A DNA stretch of 21,524 nt from CAYLPU01 sp964385635 (GCA_964385635.1 CAYLPU010000086.1:1-21524), one strand, 5' to 3'. Counted from the stretch's first letter, positions 8,080-15,835 are shown. Made by a program: numbers and translations. Notes: generated from the sequence alone by a model not told the origin.

Positions 8080-8124
8080 TTGACGACTCTTATACTTTGT
8101 AGTACAATATTTTGTACAAAATAT
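8080..8124 (+). promoter_or_regulatory. PadR promoter with two operator palindromes
   Basis: TTGACG (8080-8085), 17-base spacer, TACAAT (8103-8108). TTGTAGTACAA (8097-8107) overlaps the -10 box. An 18-bp perfect palindrome, ATATTTTGTACAAAATAT (8107-8124), is centred at the predicted transcription start. Both contain TTGTA/TACAA half-sites. This layout fits autorepression by the PadR protein encoded immediately downstream. Confidence 0.7.
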
Positions 8125-8139
8125 AAGGGGCAAACTACA

Positions 8140-8691
8140 ATGTCAGCCAAGCTGATCATCCTCGGTCTCCTACAAGAGGGCCCGATGCACGGCTACGAGA
8201 TCAAGCGCCGCATCGAGCACGAGGCGATGGCCGAATGGGCCGGCCTCTCCTATGGCGCCATCTACTCTGCGCTGAACAAACTGGCCAGGGACGGCTTTGT
8301 AGAGAAAATCGGCACCGAGCAGGTAGGCAAACGCCCCTCACGCGACGTATACCAGATCACCGAGAGCGGGCGCGAGGAATTCCTGCGCCTGCTGCGCGAG
8401 GCACTGGGCACTGTCGCGTATCAGAACGACCCCATAGACATTGGCTTGCGCTTCATGGCTGCCTTGCCAGCTCAGGAGGTACGAGCGCTCCTGGAGGAGC
8501 GGAGGGCTGCGCTCAAGCAAGGGCTCCAGATGCTGAAGGGGGAAAAGGCAAGATTCGCACAGGGGCATCAGGGAGCGCCATATCTTGAGGGAGCCTGTGT
8601 GCTCTTCGACCACTGGCTTCTTCGATTGGAGGCTGAACTGACATGGCTGCAAGGCGTACTCGACAAGCTAGAACAAGGACTGTTGCCCTGA
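8140..8691 (+). CDS. PadR-family transcriptional repressor
   Basis: 183 aa. A winged helix covers about residues 1-80 (LIILGLLQEGPMHGYEIKRRIE, then YSALNKLARDGFVEKI and RDVYQITESGREEF), followed by the long C-terminal helices used for dimerisation. The ATG at 8140 follows TAAGGGG. PadR proteins release DNA on binding small, often toxic or phenolic, ligands. It is related to the PadR at 16977-17573: both keep GYEIK, FVEKxGTEQ and RPSRxVYQIT. The CPBP gene follows after 24 bases with its own strong ribosome site, so the two form an operon. Autoregulation is likely from the promoter palindromes. Confidence 0.92.
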   Translation: MSAKLIILGLLQEGPMHGYEIKRRIEHEAMAEWAGLSYGAIYSALNKLARDGFVEKIGTEQVGKRPSRDVYQITESGREEFLRLLREALGTVAYQNDPIDIGLRFMAALPAQEVRALLEERRAALKQGLQMLKGEKARFAQGHQGAPYLEGACVLFDHWLLRLEAELTWLQGVLDKLEQGLLP

Positions 8692-8715
8692 TTCAACACT
8701 GTCAGGAGGCTGATC

Positions 8716-9054
8716 ATGCTTAGACTCGAATGGCTACCTTTGGCTTGGCTCAGGACAGGGATGCTCGCCCTGACTGTGTACGCCGTCTTGCCTCTACTTG
8801 GGTTAAATCTCCGCAAGATCGCCTCGGTGATAAGACTGGGAAGGCTGCACGTCTACTACTTGATCATCGTCTTCTGGGAAATTATCACAGTGGCCATCCT
8901 ATTCTGGCTGATGAGGGCACACGGCATTCCCCTAAATACCCTGGGCTTCCGCGGCGGCTTATCCCTCGAGGGCGTATTATACGCCATCGGCGGCGTGATC
9001 ATCGGCGGGCTTTTGCGAGCGTCACACATTTGGGACAAGCTCCTGGAAAGCTGA
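8716..9054 (+). pseudogene. CPBP intramembrane protease, 5' fragment (interrupted by IS)
   Basis: Starts at an ATG with AGGAGG seven bases upstream, 24 bases after the PadR gene. It encodes three hydrophobic segments (about 12-31, 44-66 and 84-99) and then ends in residues derived from the insertion sequence. True gene sequence ends at base 9014. The missing catalytic half is at 11677-12119. Joining 9014 to 11684, with one copy of the target duplication kept, gives an uninterrupted 244-aa protein through GGLLYPVVQRL, so inactivation appears recent. The fragment alone lacks all protease motifs. Confidence 0.85.
9008..9014. repeat. Left target-site duplication GGCTTTT
   Basis: Seven bases identical to 11677-11683, directly abutting the outer ends of the insertion sequence. 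An 8-bp reading (GGCTTTTG) is possible, but would break the symmetry of the terminal repeats. Confidence 0.8.
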
Positions 9055-11514
9055 GGAGGGCCACTGGAGGGCCAGCCCGCGAAAGAGGTGAGCCATTGGC
9101 AACTTCTGAACCTCGTAGCCTGTCAGTTCGAGCGGGCACTTGCCTCGGATACGCTCCTGGGCATCGTCGGAGAAGGGGGCGAAGCGGTAGACCTTCTCGA
9201 AGACGCCCAGGTAGAGCCGAGCGCTCTCGATGTTCTCGAAACCACAGAAGGTCTCGTAGTGCTGGGTGAAGATGCGAATCACTTCCTCGGTGGCGTTGTT
9301 GGTGGTGGGAATGGTTCGGCTCTCGATGGCGTCGACCAAGTAGGACCAATGACGCTCCAGGAAGTCAAAGAGGGCGGCCGCGTCTGGGGTTTGCGTGACG
9401 AAGGTCTCCCGTTGGGCCAGTACCTTTTCGTAGCGCCGCCGAGCCGTCCGTTTAGTACTGGCGTCGAAGGTATGGTCGATCTCTTCCAATAGCTGCTCTA
9501 CCTCTGGGTAGGTCTCCGCGTAGTTTGTCCCATAAGCCTCTTTGGCATGCTCGCGTACTTGCTGCAGGGCGTGGAAGATGCACTCGTGGTGGACTGCTTC
9601 GGGGTAGACTTGGGCTACGACGCCCCTGTAGTCCACCCGCATGTCGGTGACGATGACGCGGGGATGGTACCCTTTGGCTCGCAGCGCCAGGAGGAAGGCG
9701 CGGGCGCTCTGTTTGGTGTTGTAGGGATAGATCTCGATGTGCAGCAGGTCGTAGGTGTAGCAGTCCACGGCCAAGTAGACGTACATCCAGCGCTTCATAT
9801 CCCCCTCTGGTTTGTCGTTCTTCGGCACCAACACGTACTTCTCGTCTATTCCCACCACGCCGCTGGAACGTACGACACCAAAGAGGGCTGCCACCGGCAG
9901 CAACTGGTAGCCGAAGCCACTCACCCAGCGGTAGGCCGTCATCTTGCTCACCCCCAGCATCTGGCTGGTGCAGCGGTACACGCTGTGCGACCACTCATAC
10001 GTCTGCAGCGCTGCCAGGTGATGGTCCAGTGTCCACTTCGAATACGGGATCAGATGCGGCGGCAAGTTGGTGAACGTCTTGTACTTGCACGCCAGGTTGT
10101 GGCAGTAATAGCGATGGACCGCTACTTTTTGCTCTGCGCCCTTCTCATCCACGTACCGCTTCCAACGTGGCTTGCGGCTCTTGCGCGAGACATCCGTCGT
10201 GCCACAGTAGATGCAGCGCACTGTCTCATCCTCCACCCACTCCCAGTGACCCAACAACAGCCGTTCCACCTGCAGTACCCAGGGCAGGGCCCGACGCGCC
10301 GGGGCCGGTCGGAGCTGCAATGCATCACACAACGTTCCCAGGTCTGTTAACGCTATCTGCTGCTCGTCGGTCAACCCGCCCAATGCTTCCAGCCGTTCCA
10401 CCAGTCGCTGCACCTGCTCCAACAACTGCTTCACCAGCCACTCGTCTCGCGGCCGGAAGGATTCCGCACTGATTTGGTATTGTTTCTTCAGCCGCTGCCG
10501 CAAGAGCGTCCACCCGCTCTCCCGCCCGATCTGCTTCACTTGGGGCAAAGTGATCCGACTCCCCTGCGACCGCAGGTGCTCCCACATGCGCTGGGCTGAC
10601 CACCACGGAAAGGCGGCCCAACCGTCGATGACCCGCTGGCGCACCTCCTCAGTCAATACCTCTCCCCATTTCTGGCTCAACATCCGCCGCCAATCTCGTT
10701 CCAACCAATACTTGAACCAGAGACTGATGTGTGGCTGCGGCACCTCAAACCACTCTGCCATCTGCTCCTGGCGCACGAACGGCGTCCGTCCATCCCGCGT
10801 GCGCCGACTGCATCGCTTCTCCCCCGGTACCTCCAGCAGTCCCAGAAAGATGACCAGCATACGCTCGTACATCTCTACATTCCCATCTACGTGTATCTCA
10901 AACTCCCCACTGATCCGCACGTGATACGTCCCCGCCTCGTCCCGCTCTACCTCGATATGTGGCACGCTTACCTCGACCCACTGGCTCAGTTTCCCCGCCG
11001 ATAGCGCACACCTACTCTGCTCTCCCAGGATGGAAATGTGCTGGGCCAGCCACATCAATCCCAGACCTACGAATGCCAGACGACCGACCTCCTCCATCAG
11101 ACGCCCTACTCCCCGGTACAACGGCCGTCTCCCCAGACCTGGCCAGACTGCTCCCCATCCCTTCCACAGCCACACCGCCCACGGCAACAGGCACACCCAC
11201 TCCCACTCCCGGCAGCCGGTCAGAAACACCAGCAACATCAGCGCTTCGCTGCGCACTGCCGTCACCATCCAGCTCCGCCGCAGCCAGACCCATCCTACCC
11301 GCCAAGCGAACCTGTAGTGTCGGTGTCGCCGCCTCCGCCGTCGACGCTGCTCGTTTCCTATCCCCACCAACAGCGGCGGACAGGCCACCCACCCGCCGCT
11401 GCTCTCCAGAGAAACGCCCACTGCTGTCAGTGCTACCAGCCCCAATACCGCCATTGTGTGCGCGACAGCACCCCACTGTCGTTGGTGATTTGCCCATCCT
11501 ATGGTACACTGCAT
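9022..11514 (-). CDS. DDE transposase with zinc ribbon and hydrophobic N-terminus
   Basis: Numbering here counts from an upstream ATG at 11586. I prefer the start at 11514 (residue 25), which has AGGAGG seven bases upstream; the ATG at 11586 lies inside a TATAAT box. The likely product is about 830 aa. Residues 45-190 are unusually Trp-rich and hydrophobic, with an eight-residue basic run (RRRRRRRH). A helix-turn-helix follows (FVRQEQMAEWFEVPQPHIS), then a CxxC...CxxxxC zinc ribbon at C458/C461/C495/C500. A second HTH-like segment is SKMTAYRWVSG. The catalytic core has D581 (GIDEKY), D648 (VTDM) and E767/E768 (NNATEEV). It should cut and join the ends of its own element. Confidence 0.88.
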   Translation of the reverse strand: MQCTIGWANHQRQWGAVAHTMAVLGLVALTAVGVSLESSGGWVACPPLLVGIGNEQRRRRRRRHRHYRFAWRVGWVWLRRSWMVTAVRSEALMLLVFLTGCREWEWVCLLPWAVWLWKGWGAVWPGLGRRPLYRGVGRLMEEVGRLAFVGLGLMWLAQHISILGEQSRCALSAGKLSQWVEVSVPHIEVERDEAGTYHVRISGEFEIHVDGNVEMYERMLVIFLGLLEVPGEKRCSRRTRDGRTPFVRQEQMAEWFEVPQPHISLWFKYWLERDWRRMLSQKWGEVLTEEVRQRVIDGWAAFPWWSAQRMWEHLRSQGSRITLPQVKQIGRESGWTLLRQRLKKQYQISAESFRPRDEWLVKQLLEQVQRLVERLEALGGLTDEQQIALTDLGTLCDALQLRPAPARRALPWVLQVERLLLGHWEWVEDETVRCIYCGTTDVSRKSRKPRWKRYVDEKGAEQKVAVHRYYCHNLACKYKTFTNLPPHLIPYSKWTLDHHLAALQTYEWSHSVYRCTSQMLGVSKMTAYRWVSGFGYQLLPVAALFGVVRSSGVVGIDEKYVLVPKNDKPEGDMKRWMYVYLAVDCYTYDLLHIEIYPYNTKQSARAFLLALRAKGYHPRVIVTDMRVDYRGVVAQVYPEAVHHECIFHALQQVREHAKEAYGTNYAETYPEVEQLLEEIDHTFDASTKRTARRRYEKVLAQRETFVTQTPDAAALFDFLERHWSYLVDAIESRTIPTTNNATEEVIRIFTQHYETFCGFENIESARLYLGVFEKVYRFAPFSDDAQERIRGKCPLELTGYEVQKLPMAHLFRGLALQWPSSAFQELVPNV

Positions 11515-11544
11515 TGGCCAGCCTCCTGTCGTGTCTTCTTGGCT

Positions 11545-11590
11545 GGGTACAGTGTACCCCATTTTCACGAGGCTGGCACTTCCCATTATA
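11545..11590 (-). promoter_or_regulatory. Transposase -10 box and leader palindrome
   Basis: On the minus strand TATAAT spans 11590-11585, with no convincing -35 box. Downstream in the predicted leader is a perfect 15-base palindrome, GGGTACAGTGTACCC (11545-11559), between the promoter and the preferred ATG at 11514. It could be a repressor site or a leader hairpin that limits transposase expression. Confidence 0.45.
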
Positions 11591-11676
11591 TTCCGCTGAC
11601 AGCCACCTTTTTCCCCTTTTAACGAACGCTGTCGTCCTATCCCCCCTCATTTTTGTCCCCTCCGTGATACGCTCGC

Positions 11677-11683
11677 GGCTTTT
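11677..11683. repeat. Right target-site duplication GGCTTTT
   Basis: Matches 9008-9014 and abuts the right terminal repeat. CPBP coding sequence resumes here in the same frame as the left fragment. Confidence 0.8.
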
Positions 11684-12119
11684 GTATCCCGTCGTGCAGC
11701 GGCTCATGAAAGCCCTCGGATGGTCCATGTTCTGGCAGCGCCGCGAGGATAGGGACTGGTTCCCTCGGACGAGCGACTATCTGAACTCAAAACGTAGCAT
11801 CGTCGCGATGTTTCTCATCGTCGTGATCTGCATCCCAATCCTGGAGGAGATCATCTATCGGGGCTACGTCCAGACGGTCCTTTTCCAGAACCTGGATAAC
11901 GTTTTCCTTGCCTTCCTGTTCACCTCTCTTATCTTTACGAGCATCCACTGCCTATCCGGCCCGGGCTTTATGCTCCTCATCTTTCTAGGGACCTTTCTCA
12001 TATCGTTCGTATACTGGAGGACCGGCAGCATCTACCCCTGCATCCTGATGCACGCGCTCAACACACTGATAGGAGAGATCATCTTCCCACTTCTGGAAAA
12101 GAAAGGCAAGATAGGATAA
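11677..12119 (+). pseudogene. CPBP intramembrane protease, 3' catalytic fragment
   Basis: Continuation of the gene that starts at 8716. It carries all protease motifs of the CPBP (Abi/CAAX-like) family: LEEIIYRGYVQ (the EExxxR motif), an FTSIHC segment with the second-motif His, and HALNTLIGE near the C-terminus (HxxxN). Together with the left part it would make a multi-pass membrane protein of 244 aa. A longer frame running in from 10959 is a chimera that reads antisense through the transposase and is not a gene. Without its start it is probably not expressed as a stable product. CPBP proteins process prenylated or peptide substrates or give self-immunity to peptides. It ends 6 bases before the convergent radical SAM gene's stop. 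Confidence 0.85.
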
Positions 12120-12125
12120 GGCCCG

Positions 12126-13448
12126 CTACTTGGCGCTGGATACGTTGCGATAGTTGACGTTCGACTGCCAGGCGAACATGGCCGCCATCGGATTTCGCGT
12201 CTCCCACAGCGTGCGCATCGCCTTGCGCGCCAGCACGGGCCAGGCGTACATCCGCAGGCTGGATTCTCCCATCACCTGCGCCAGCACCTCTGGCGCCATA
12301 CCCCGCGGCCGATGGACCGCCTCGCCCATATCGTAGCGCTCCCAGTCTTGGGGAAAGCTGGTATAGAGCAGCCGATCCTCGTCCCGCAACTGAGCGAACA
12401 AGCGCGTCCCCGGCAGCGGCGTCAGAAAGGTCTTTTGCATCACGTCGATCCTGCTGTGGACCATGTACTCGGCGCGGTGACGTAGCTTCTCCGGGGTGTC
12501 GCCGTCCATACCAAAGATAAAGGCCCCCAGGACGGCTATCCCTGCTCGGTGGATGCGACGAAACGCCCCCTCGTAGCTCTCCACACCTCGCTGCAGATTG
12601 AGCCGCTTGTTGACTTCCGCCAGCGCGCCCACCTCCTCCGCCTCCAGTCCCAAAAAGACCATCTTGCACCCCGCGCGCCCCGCCCAGTGCAGCACCTCGT
12701 CGTCGTCGGCAAAATTGAGCGACGCCTGGCAGAACCACCACTTGTCCAGCTTGCGCTCGACCATGCCGCGGAAAATCGCCAGCGCCTGCTCGCGCGATTC
12801 CCTGCCGTAGCCGATGATGTTATCGTCCACGAAGAAGAGCATCTTTTGCGGGATCGTCTGCAACTCGTCCAGCACCTCCTCCGGCGGGCGACGGCGGTAG
12901 CGCCGCCCGTTGAAGGCCGTCACCGAGCAGAACTCGCAGTCCATTGGGCAACCGCGCGAGGTCTGCACGGAGGCGAACATATAGCCGGGATGGAACAGAT
13001 CGCGGCGCGGGCGCGGCGTCCCCGCCAAGGCCCTCCACTCGCCCCGGTAGATCCGCCGCAGCCGCCCGGCCTCCACGTCGGTCACCACCTGCGGCCAGAC
13101 CGTCTCCGCCTCGCCGATCACGACGGCGTCCACGAACCGCAGCGCCTCCTCGGTGCACATCGAGGCGTGGATGCCGCCCATCACCACCGGCACATCCCGC
13201 TCTCGGTAGGCGGCGGCGATCTCGTAGGCCCGGTTGACCGAGGCGGTAAAGGCCGTGATTCCCACTAGATCAGCCTCCTGATAGGTGAAAGGCTCCCAAT
13301 TCTCGTCCAGCAGCGCCACGTCCCAGTGCTTGGGCGTCAGCGCGGCGACGATGCCCAGGCCCAGGGGCGGGAAGCGGGAGCTCCTGTTGACCGTCAGCCC
13401 CGTCCGCGCCGGGTTGACCGGGTTGACCAGGACCAATTTGCGTCCCAT
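12126..13448 (-). CDS. B12-binding-domain radical SAM protein
   Basis: 440 aa. The N-terminal part (about 1-125) resembles a cobalamin-binding domain: VLVNPVNP, PPLGLGIVAAL, then GITAFTASVNRAYEIAAAYR and VVMGGIHAS. The radical SAM motif CxxxCxxC is at C167, C171 and C174 (RGCPMDCEFC), followed by a TIM-barrel-type region and the PLPGTRLF segment typical of this class. Family members do methyl transfer to unreactive carbon, cyclisation or lipid modification (for example BchE- or HpnP-like). There are no membrane segments. It is second in a MarR-led operon with a 10-base gap, so ligand-controlled expression is expected. The substrate is unknown. Confidence 0.88.
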   Translation of the reverse strand: MGRKLVLVNPVNPARTGLTVNRSSRFPPLGLGIVAALTPKHWDVALLDENWEPFTYQEADLVGITAFTASVNRAYEIAAAYRERDVPVVMGGIHASMCTEEALRFVDAVVIGEAETVWPQVVTDVEAGRLRRIYRGEWRALAGTPRPRRDLFHPGYMFASVQTSRGCPMDCEFCSVTAFNGRRYRRRPPEEVLDELQTIPQKMLFFVDDNIIGYGRESREQALAIFRGMVERKLDKWWFCQASLNFADDDEVLHWAGRAGCKMVFLGLEAEEVGALAEVNKRLNLQRGVESYEGAFRRIHRAGIAVLGAFIFGMDGDTPEKLRHRAEYMVHSRIDVMQKTFLTPLPGTRLFAQLRDEDRLLYTSFPQDWERYDMGEAVHRPRGMAPEVLAQVMGESSLRMYAWPVLARKAMRTLWETRNPMAAMFAWQSNVNYRNVSSAK

Positions 13449-13458
13449 CGCCCTTTCC

Positions 13459-13908
13459 CTACAGCCAGTCGAAGCCCAGGCCGCGCGCGGCCTTTAGCAG
13501 GAGCCGATGCAGCGCCTGCCGTTCGTCCTCGTCCAGCGCCGCGAGGAAATCGCGCGTGTACTCCACCGCCCCGCCGATGACGCCCTGCGCGGCCGCCTGG
13601 CCCGCCTCGGTCAACGTCAGCCACCAGTTGCGCCGATCCTGTGCATCCTGCTCCTTTTGCACCAGCCCCATCTCGACCAACCGCCGCACGTACACCGAGA
13701 TGGTGCCGGGGTTGACGTCCATCAGCTCGGACAGCCGGCGCGAGTTGAGCGGCGCAAACTGGCCCAACACCATCAGCACCGAGCAATCGGATAGCCTCAA
13801 CCCCAGCGTGTTGCGCGTTGCCTCCCCGGCCATGCGAGACTCATACGCGTGCGCCAGGCTGAACAGCGCCTGGTTGACCTGCAAATACTCCTTATCCGAA
13901 AGTGACAT
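13459..13908 (-). CDS. MarR-family transcriptional regulator
   Basis: 149 aa, the normal MarR length. The winged helix is at about 38-105: LSDCSVLMVLGQFAPLNSRRLSELMDV, then the recognition helix PGTISVYVRRLVEMGLV and the wing DRRNWWLTLTEAG. The start has AAGGGTGAG upstream. It leads the operon with the radical SAM gene. A consensus promoter with a long inverted repeat around its start lies directly upstream, so it very likely represses itself and the radical SAM gene until a small ligand binds. Confidence 0.9.
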   Translation of the reverse strand: MSLSDKEYLQVNQALFSLAHAYESRMAGEATRNTLGLRLSDCSVLMVLGQFAPLNSRRLSELMDVNPGTISVYVRRLVEMGLVQKEQDAQDRRNWWLTLTEAGQAAAQGVIGGAVEYTRDFLAALDEDERQALHRLLLKAARGLGFDWL

Positions 13909-13922
13909 AGCTCACCCTTTTA

Positions 13923-13977
13923 AATTAGTTGTAGTGTCAAACAGTTTTATTATACAACTAATTACAGGGCCTGTCAA
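13923..13977 (-). promoter_or_regulatory. MarR promoter and flanking 11-bp inverted repeat
   Basis: Minus strand: TTGACA (13977-13972), 17-base spacer, TATAAT (13954-13949), both perfect. An inverted repeat AATTAGTTGTA (13923-13933) / TACAACTAATT (13953-13963) has a 19-base spacer and surrounds the predicted start near 13942. This is a strong promoter with a probable MarR operator. Confidence 0.75.
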
Positions 13978-13978
13978 G

Positions 13979-14011
13979 AAAAAAGCCCACCGCTGCAATG
14001 CGGCGGGCTTT
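13979..14011 (-). terminator. Terminator of the PadR/CPBP-like operon
   Basis: Read on the minus strand, an arm of GGGC plus GCGG types pairs across the loop (GCCC-A-CCGC / GCGG-C-GGGC, loop TGCAAT), then a run of six T. It lies just downstream of the stop at 14030 and just before the MarR promoter, insulating the two units. Confidence 0.75.
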
Positions 14012-14029
14012 CAAATCAACGCCAGAATC

Positions 14030-14854
14030 TCACAATCCTGCGTGTTCTCGATTCCTGGTCGACGCGGCGGTCAACCCCGCAGCGATAACGGTTATCGCGA
14101 CCACTACTCCGACCGCCCAGGGTAACTCGTGAACGATACCTTCCACCGCGTCGAGGTTGACCGCGAAATCGAGCATCACGCCCACGGCGTGGAAGAGGGG
14201 CCAGATCACCAGCAGATTGCGCGTCATGCTGAACAGCGACTGCGACATTACCCCCACCCAGAAGAGCTTCCACACCGCGTACAGCGGATCGGGCTCCAGC
14301 GGCAACTGCGTCCCCACGTGCCACAGCACGTAGATCGCCGAGGTCAACAGGATCGCCGGGATCGTACCGAATGCCTTCTCCAGCCGCAGGTGGATGAAGC
14401 CATAATACAGGAACAGCTCGAAGAGGCCACCCGCGCCCGTCAACACGAAAGACGCCTTTGCTACGTTCCCCCAACCTACGCTGGCCAGATCGCCCTCGAA
14501 GAAAAGCATAGGCAGGAAAAGGCCGGCCACAACCAGACTGAGGATCAGGCTCAGCACCCACCGCTCCCGCCTGAGCCCCAGGGCAGCCGGGGTCTTTCGC
14601 TCCACCAGGATCGTGTAGCCCCAGGGGATGGCAGCGCCACATACGACGTAGATCAACCCGTTGTGGATGAGCTGCGCCGGGAGTGACCCGGGTTCGAACA
14701 ACAACAGCGACGCGCTAAAGACAAAGGCCAGTAAACCTGCCCCTATGGCAACCCACGTGTGCTGCGTGGGCTGCCACCGAAACCGGAAGGCCTCCTTGCG
14801 CCGCACCACCAGCGCGATGACTAAAAAGATAGCTCCGATAATCAGAATCTCCAC
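14030..14854 (-). CDS. CPBP-like membrane protein with altered active site (274 aa)
   Basis: A multi-pass membrane protein of about seven to eight hydrophobic segments. It has the CPBP fold pattern, but the first motif is FELFLYYGF (about 145-153): only one Glu (E146) of the EE pair remains and the Arg position is Tyr (Y151). His residues of later motifs are kept (YVLWHVG with H179; LFHAVGV with H222). It may be a weak or inactive protease, or one with changed chemistry. The GTG start follows AGGAGG by five bases; an ATG at the overlapping position is out of frame. Last gene of the operon, just before a terminator. Confidence 0.75.
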   Translation of the reverse strand: MEILIIGAIFLVIALVVRRKEAFRFRWQPTQHTWVAIGAGLLAFVFSASLLLFEPGSLPAQLIHNGLIYVVCGAAIPWGYTILVERKTPAALGLRRERWVLSLILSLVVAGLFLPMLFFEGDLASVGWGNVAKASFVLTGAGGLFELFLYYGFIHLRLEKAFGTIPAILLTSAIYVLWHVGTQLPLEPDPLYAVWKLFWVGVMSQSLFSMTRNLLVIWPLFHAVGVMLDFAVNLDAVEGIVHELPWAVGVVVAITVIAAGLTAASTRNREHAGL

Positions 14855-14871
14855 ATTGACCTCCTAAAAGT

Positions 14872-14985
14872 TTATGACAGCGGAACCCATAAGCAGGCCC
14901 AGATTCCGGCTATCAAAATGAGCAACACGATGCCAACAAGCGCCCGGACAATCCTATATCCCGCGCTCTGCCCTTGCATTTGCAT
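14872..14985 (-). CDS. Small single-span membrane peptide (37 aa)
   Basis: A short frame between two CPBP-like genes with GGAGG a few bases upstream of its ATG. After a polar start (MQMQGQSAGYRIVRA) comes one hydrophobic helix, LVGIVLLILIAGIWACLWV, ending at VPLS. It falls exactly in the gap between neighbours (17 bases on each side), as expected of a real operon gene. Two in-frame ATGs (residues 1 and 3) are possible starts. The role is unknown; it may be a subunit of, or a substrate or modulator for, the adjacent membrane proteins. Confidence 0.55.
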   Translation of the reverse strand: MQMQGQSAGYRIVRALVGIVLLILIAGIWACLWVPLS

Positions 14986-15002
14986 TTTCCTCCACTCGCC
15001 TG

Positions 15003-15821
15003 CTACTGCTTTTCCTGGACCCACAGGTAGCGATAAACCAGCCAGACGACGGCCAAGATTGTGTACCCCAGCGGCCACAGGACGGGAGAAGGGTGAAACG
15101 TCTCCACAGGCGTAAAGACGAACCAGTTGATCAGCCAGTTGACCAGAAAGGCCACGAGCAAGCTGCGGGCAAGCACCACGTAGATCCCAAAGGCGACGCC
15201 GATACAGGTCGTGATGAGAATCTCCTCCAGCATGGCCGGGAGTGTCAACAGCTCGTCGATGCTCGCCAGGTGATATACCCCATAGATCACGGCGGTCAGC
15301 ACGATGGCGAGAACGGTCGCGGCCTTCGAGCCGCCTAAAAGCTGCCGGATGCCGGGCAGGTAAAAGCCATACCACAGCAGCGTATAGGCCAGCATCGTTG
15401 GCCCCAACACAAAAACAGGAGCGACGATCCACACCGGCGGCTGCTGCACCACGTCGGCCAACGTCATCCCCTGATCCGCCATAGCATTCACGCCTAGAAA
15501 GACCGCCAGGGCGAGGAACGCCACCGTACCGATCCAAAAGCCCAGGCCGCGCTTTGCCGGCAAGAGCGGCATTTCCAGATTCCACTTTTTGGAAAGATGC
15601 AGCGCCACGACGATGCCCACTGTGGAGACGCCCAGGTAGTAGAGGATTTCCCCCGGCAGACGCGCGCCGGGCCGTCCGTGCAGCGACACGTAGAACAGGC
15701 CATTCGCGCCAAGATTGACGAAAAACCAGGCCAGCCAGACGAGTAGCATGGTCGCCACCATTCGCTTGCGTGTCGGTGCCGTCGTTTCGACAGGATAATT
15801 GAACAACCGTTTGATATCCAT
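15003..15821 (-). CDS. CPBP-like membrane protein lacking catalytic Glu (272 aa)
   Basis: Several membrane helices. The position of the CPBP first motif reads YTLLWYGFYLPGI (about 146-158), where both Glu and the Arg are missing but the surrounding spacing (GF, then a helix, then YGVYHLAS with H184) is kept. The third-motif region is FLVNWLINW and lacks the usual His. It is therefore probably a non-proteolytic relative. GGGGGAG precedes the start; a GTG immediately before the ATG could also be used. It sits fourth in the PadR operon. Confidence 0.7.
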   Translation of the reverse strand: MDIKRLFNYPVETTAPTRKRMVATMLLVWLAWFFVNLGANGLFYVSLHGRPGARLPGEILYYLGVSTVGIVVALHLSKKWNLEMPLLPAKRGLGFWIGTVAFLALAVFLGVNAMADQGMTLADVVQQPPVWIVAPVFVLGPTMLAYTLLWYGFYLPGIRQLLGGSKAATVLAIVLTAVIYGVYHLASIDELLTLPAMLEEILITTCIGVAFGIYVVLARSLLVAFLVNWLINWFVFTPVETFHPSPVLWPLGYTILAVVWLVYRYLWVQEKQ

Positions 15822-15835
15822 CACTCCCCCAATAG

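Larger units (their letters stand above)
9015..11676. mobile_element. 2662-bp insertion sequence inside the CPBP gene
   Basis: Both ends read inward as GCGAGCGT, nine variable bases, GGGACAA, giving an imperfect terminal repeat of 24 bp with 18 matches. It is flanked by 7-bp direct repeats (9008-9014 and 11677-11683). It carries one long minus-strand transposase gene whose stop codon lies inside the left terminal repeat. At this size, with a zinc ribbon and DDE core, it does not match an IS family that I can name confidently. Confidence 0.85.

Noticed and set aside
9547..10350. A 267-codon frame opposite the transposase
   Set aside because: Low-complexity antisense reading of a gene with clear catalytic motifs; no ribosome site or domain.
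10959..12119. A long plus-strand frame of 386 codons
   Set aside because: Its first 70 percent runs antisense through the transposase and terminal repeat; only the part from 11677 on is CPBP coding sequence.
12549..13268. A 239-codon frame opposite the radical SAM gene
   Set aside because: His/Arg-rich composition typical of antisense reading in GC-rich DNA; the opposite strand has CxxxCxxC and B12 motifs.
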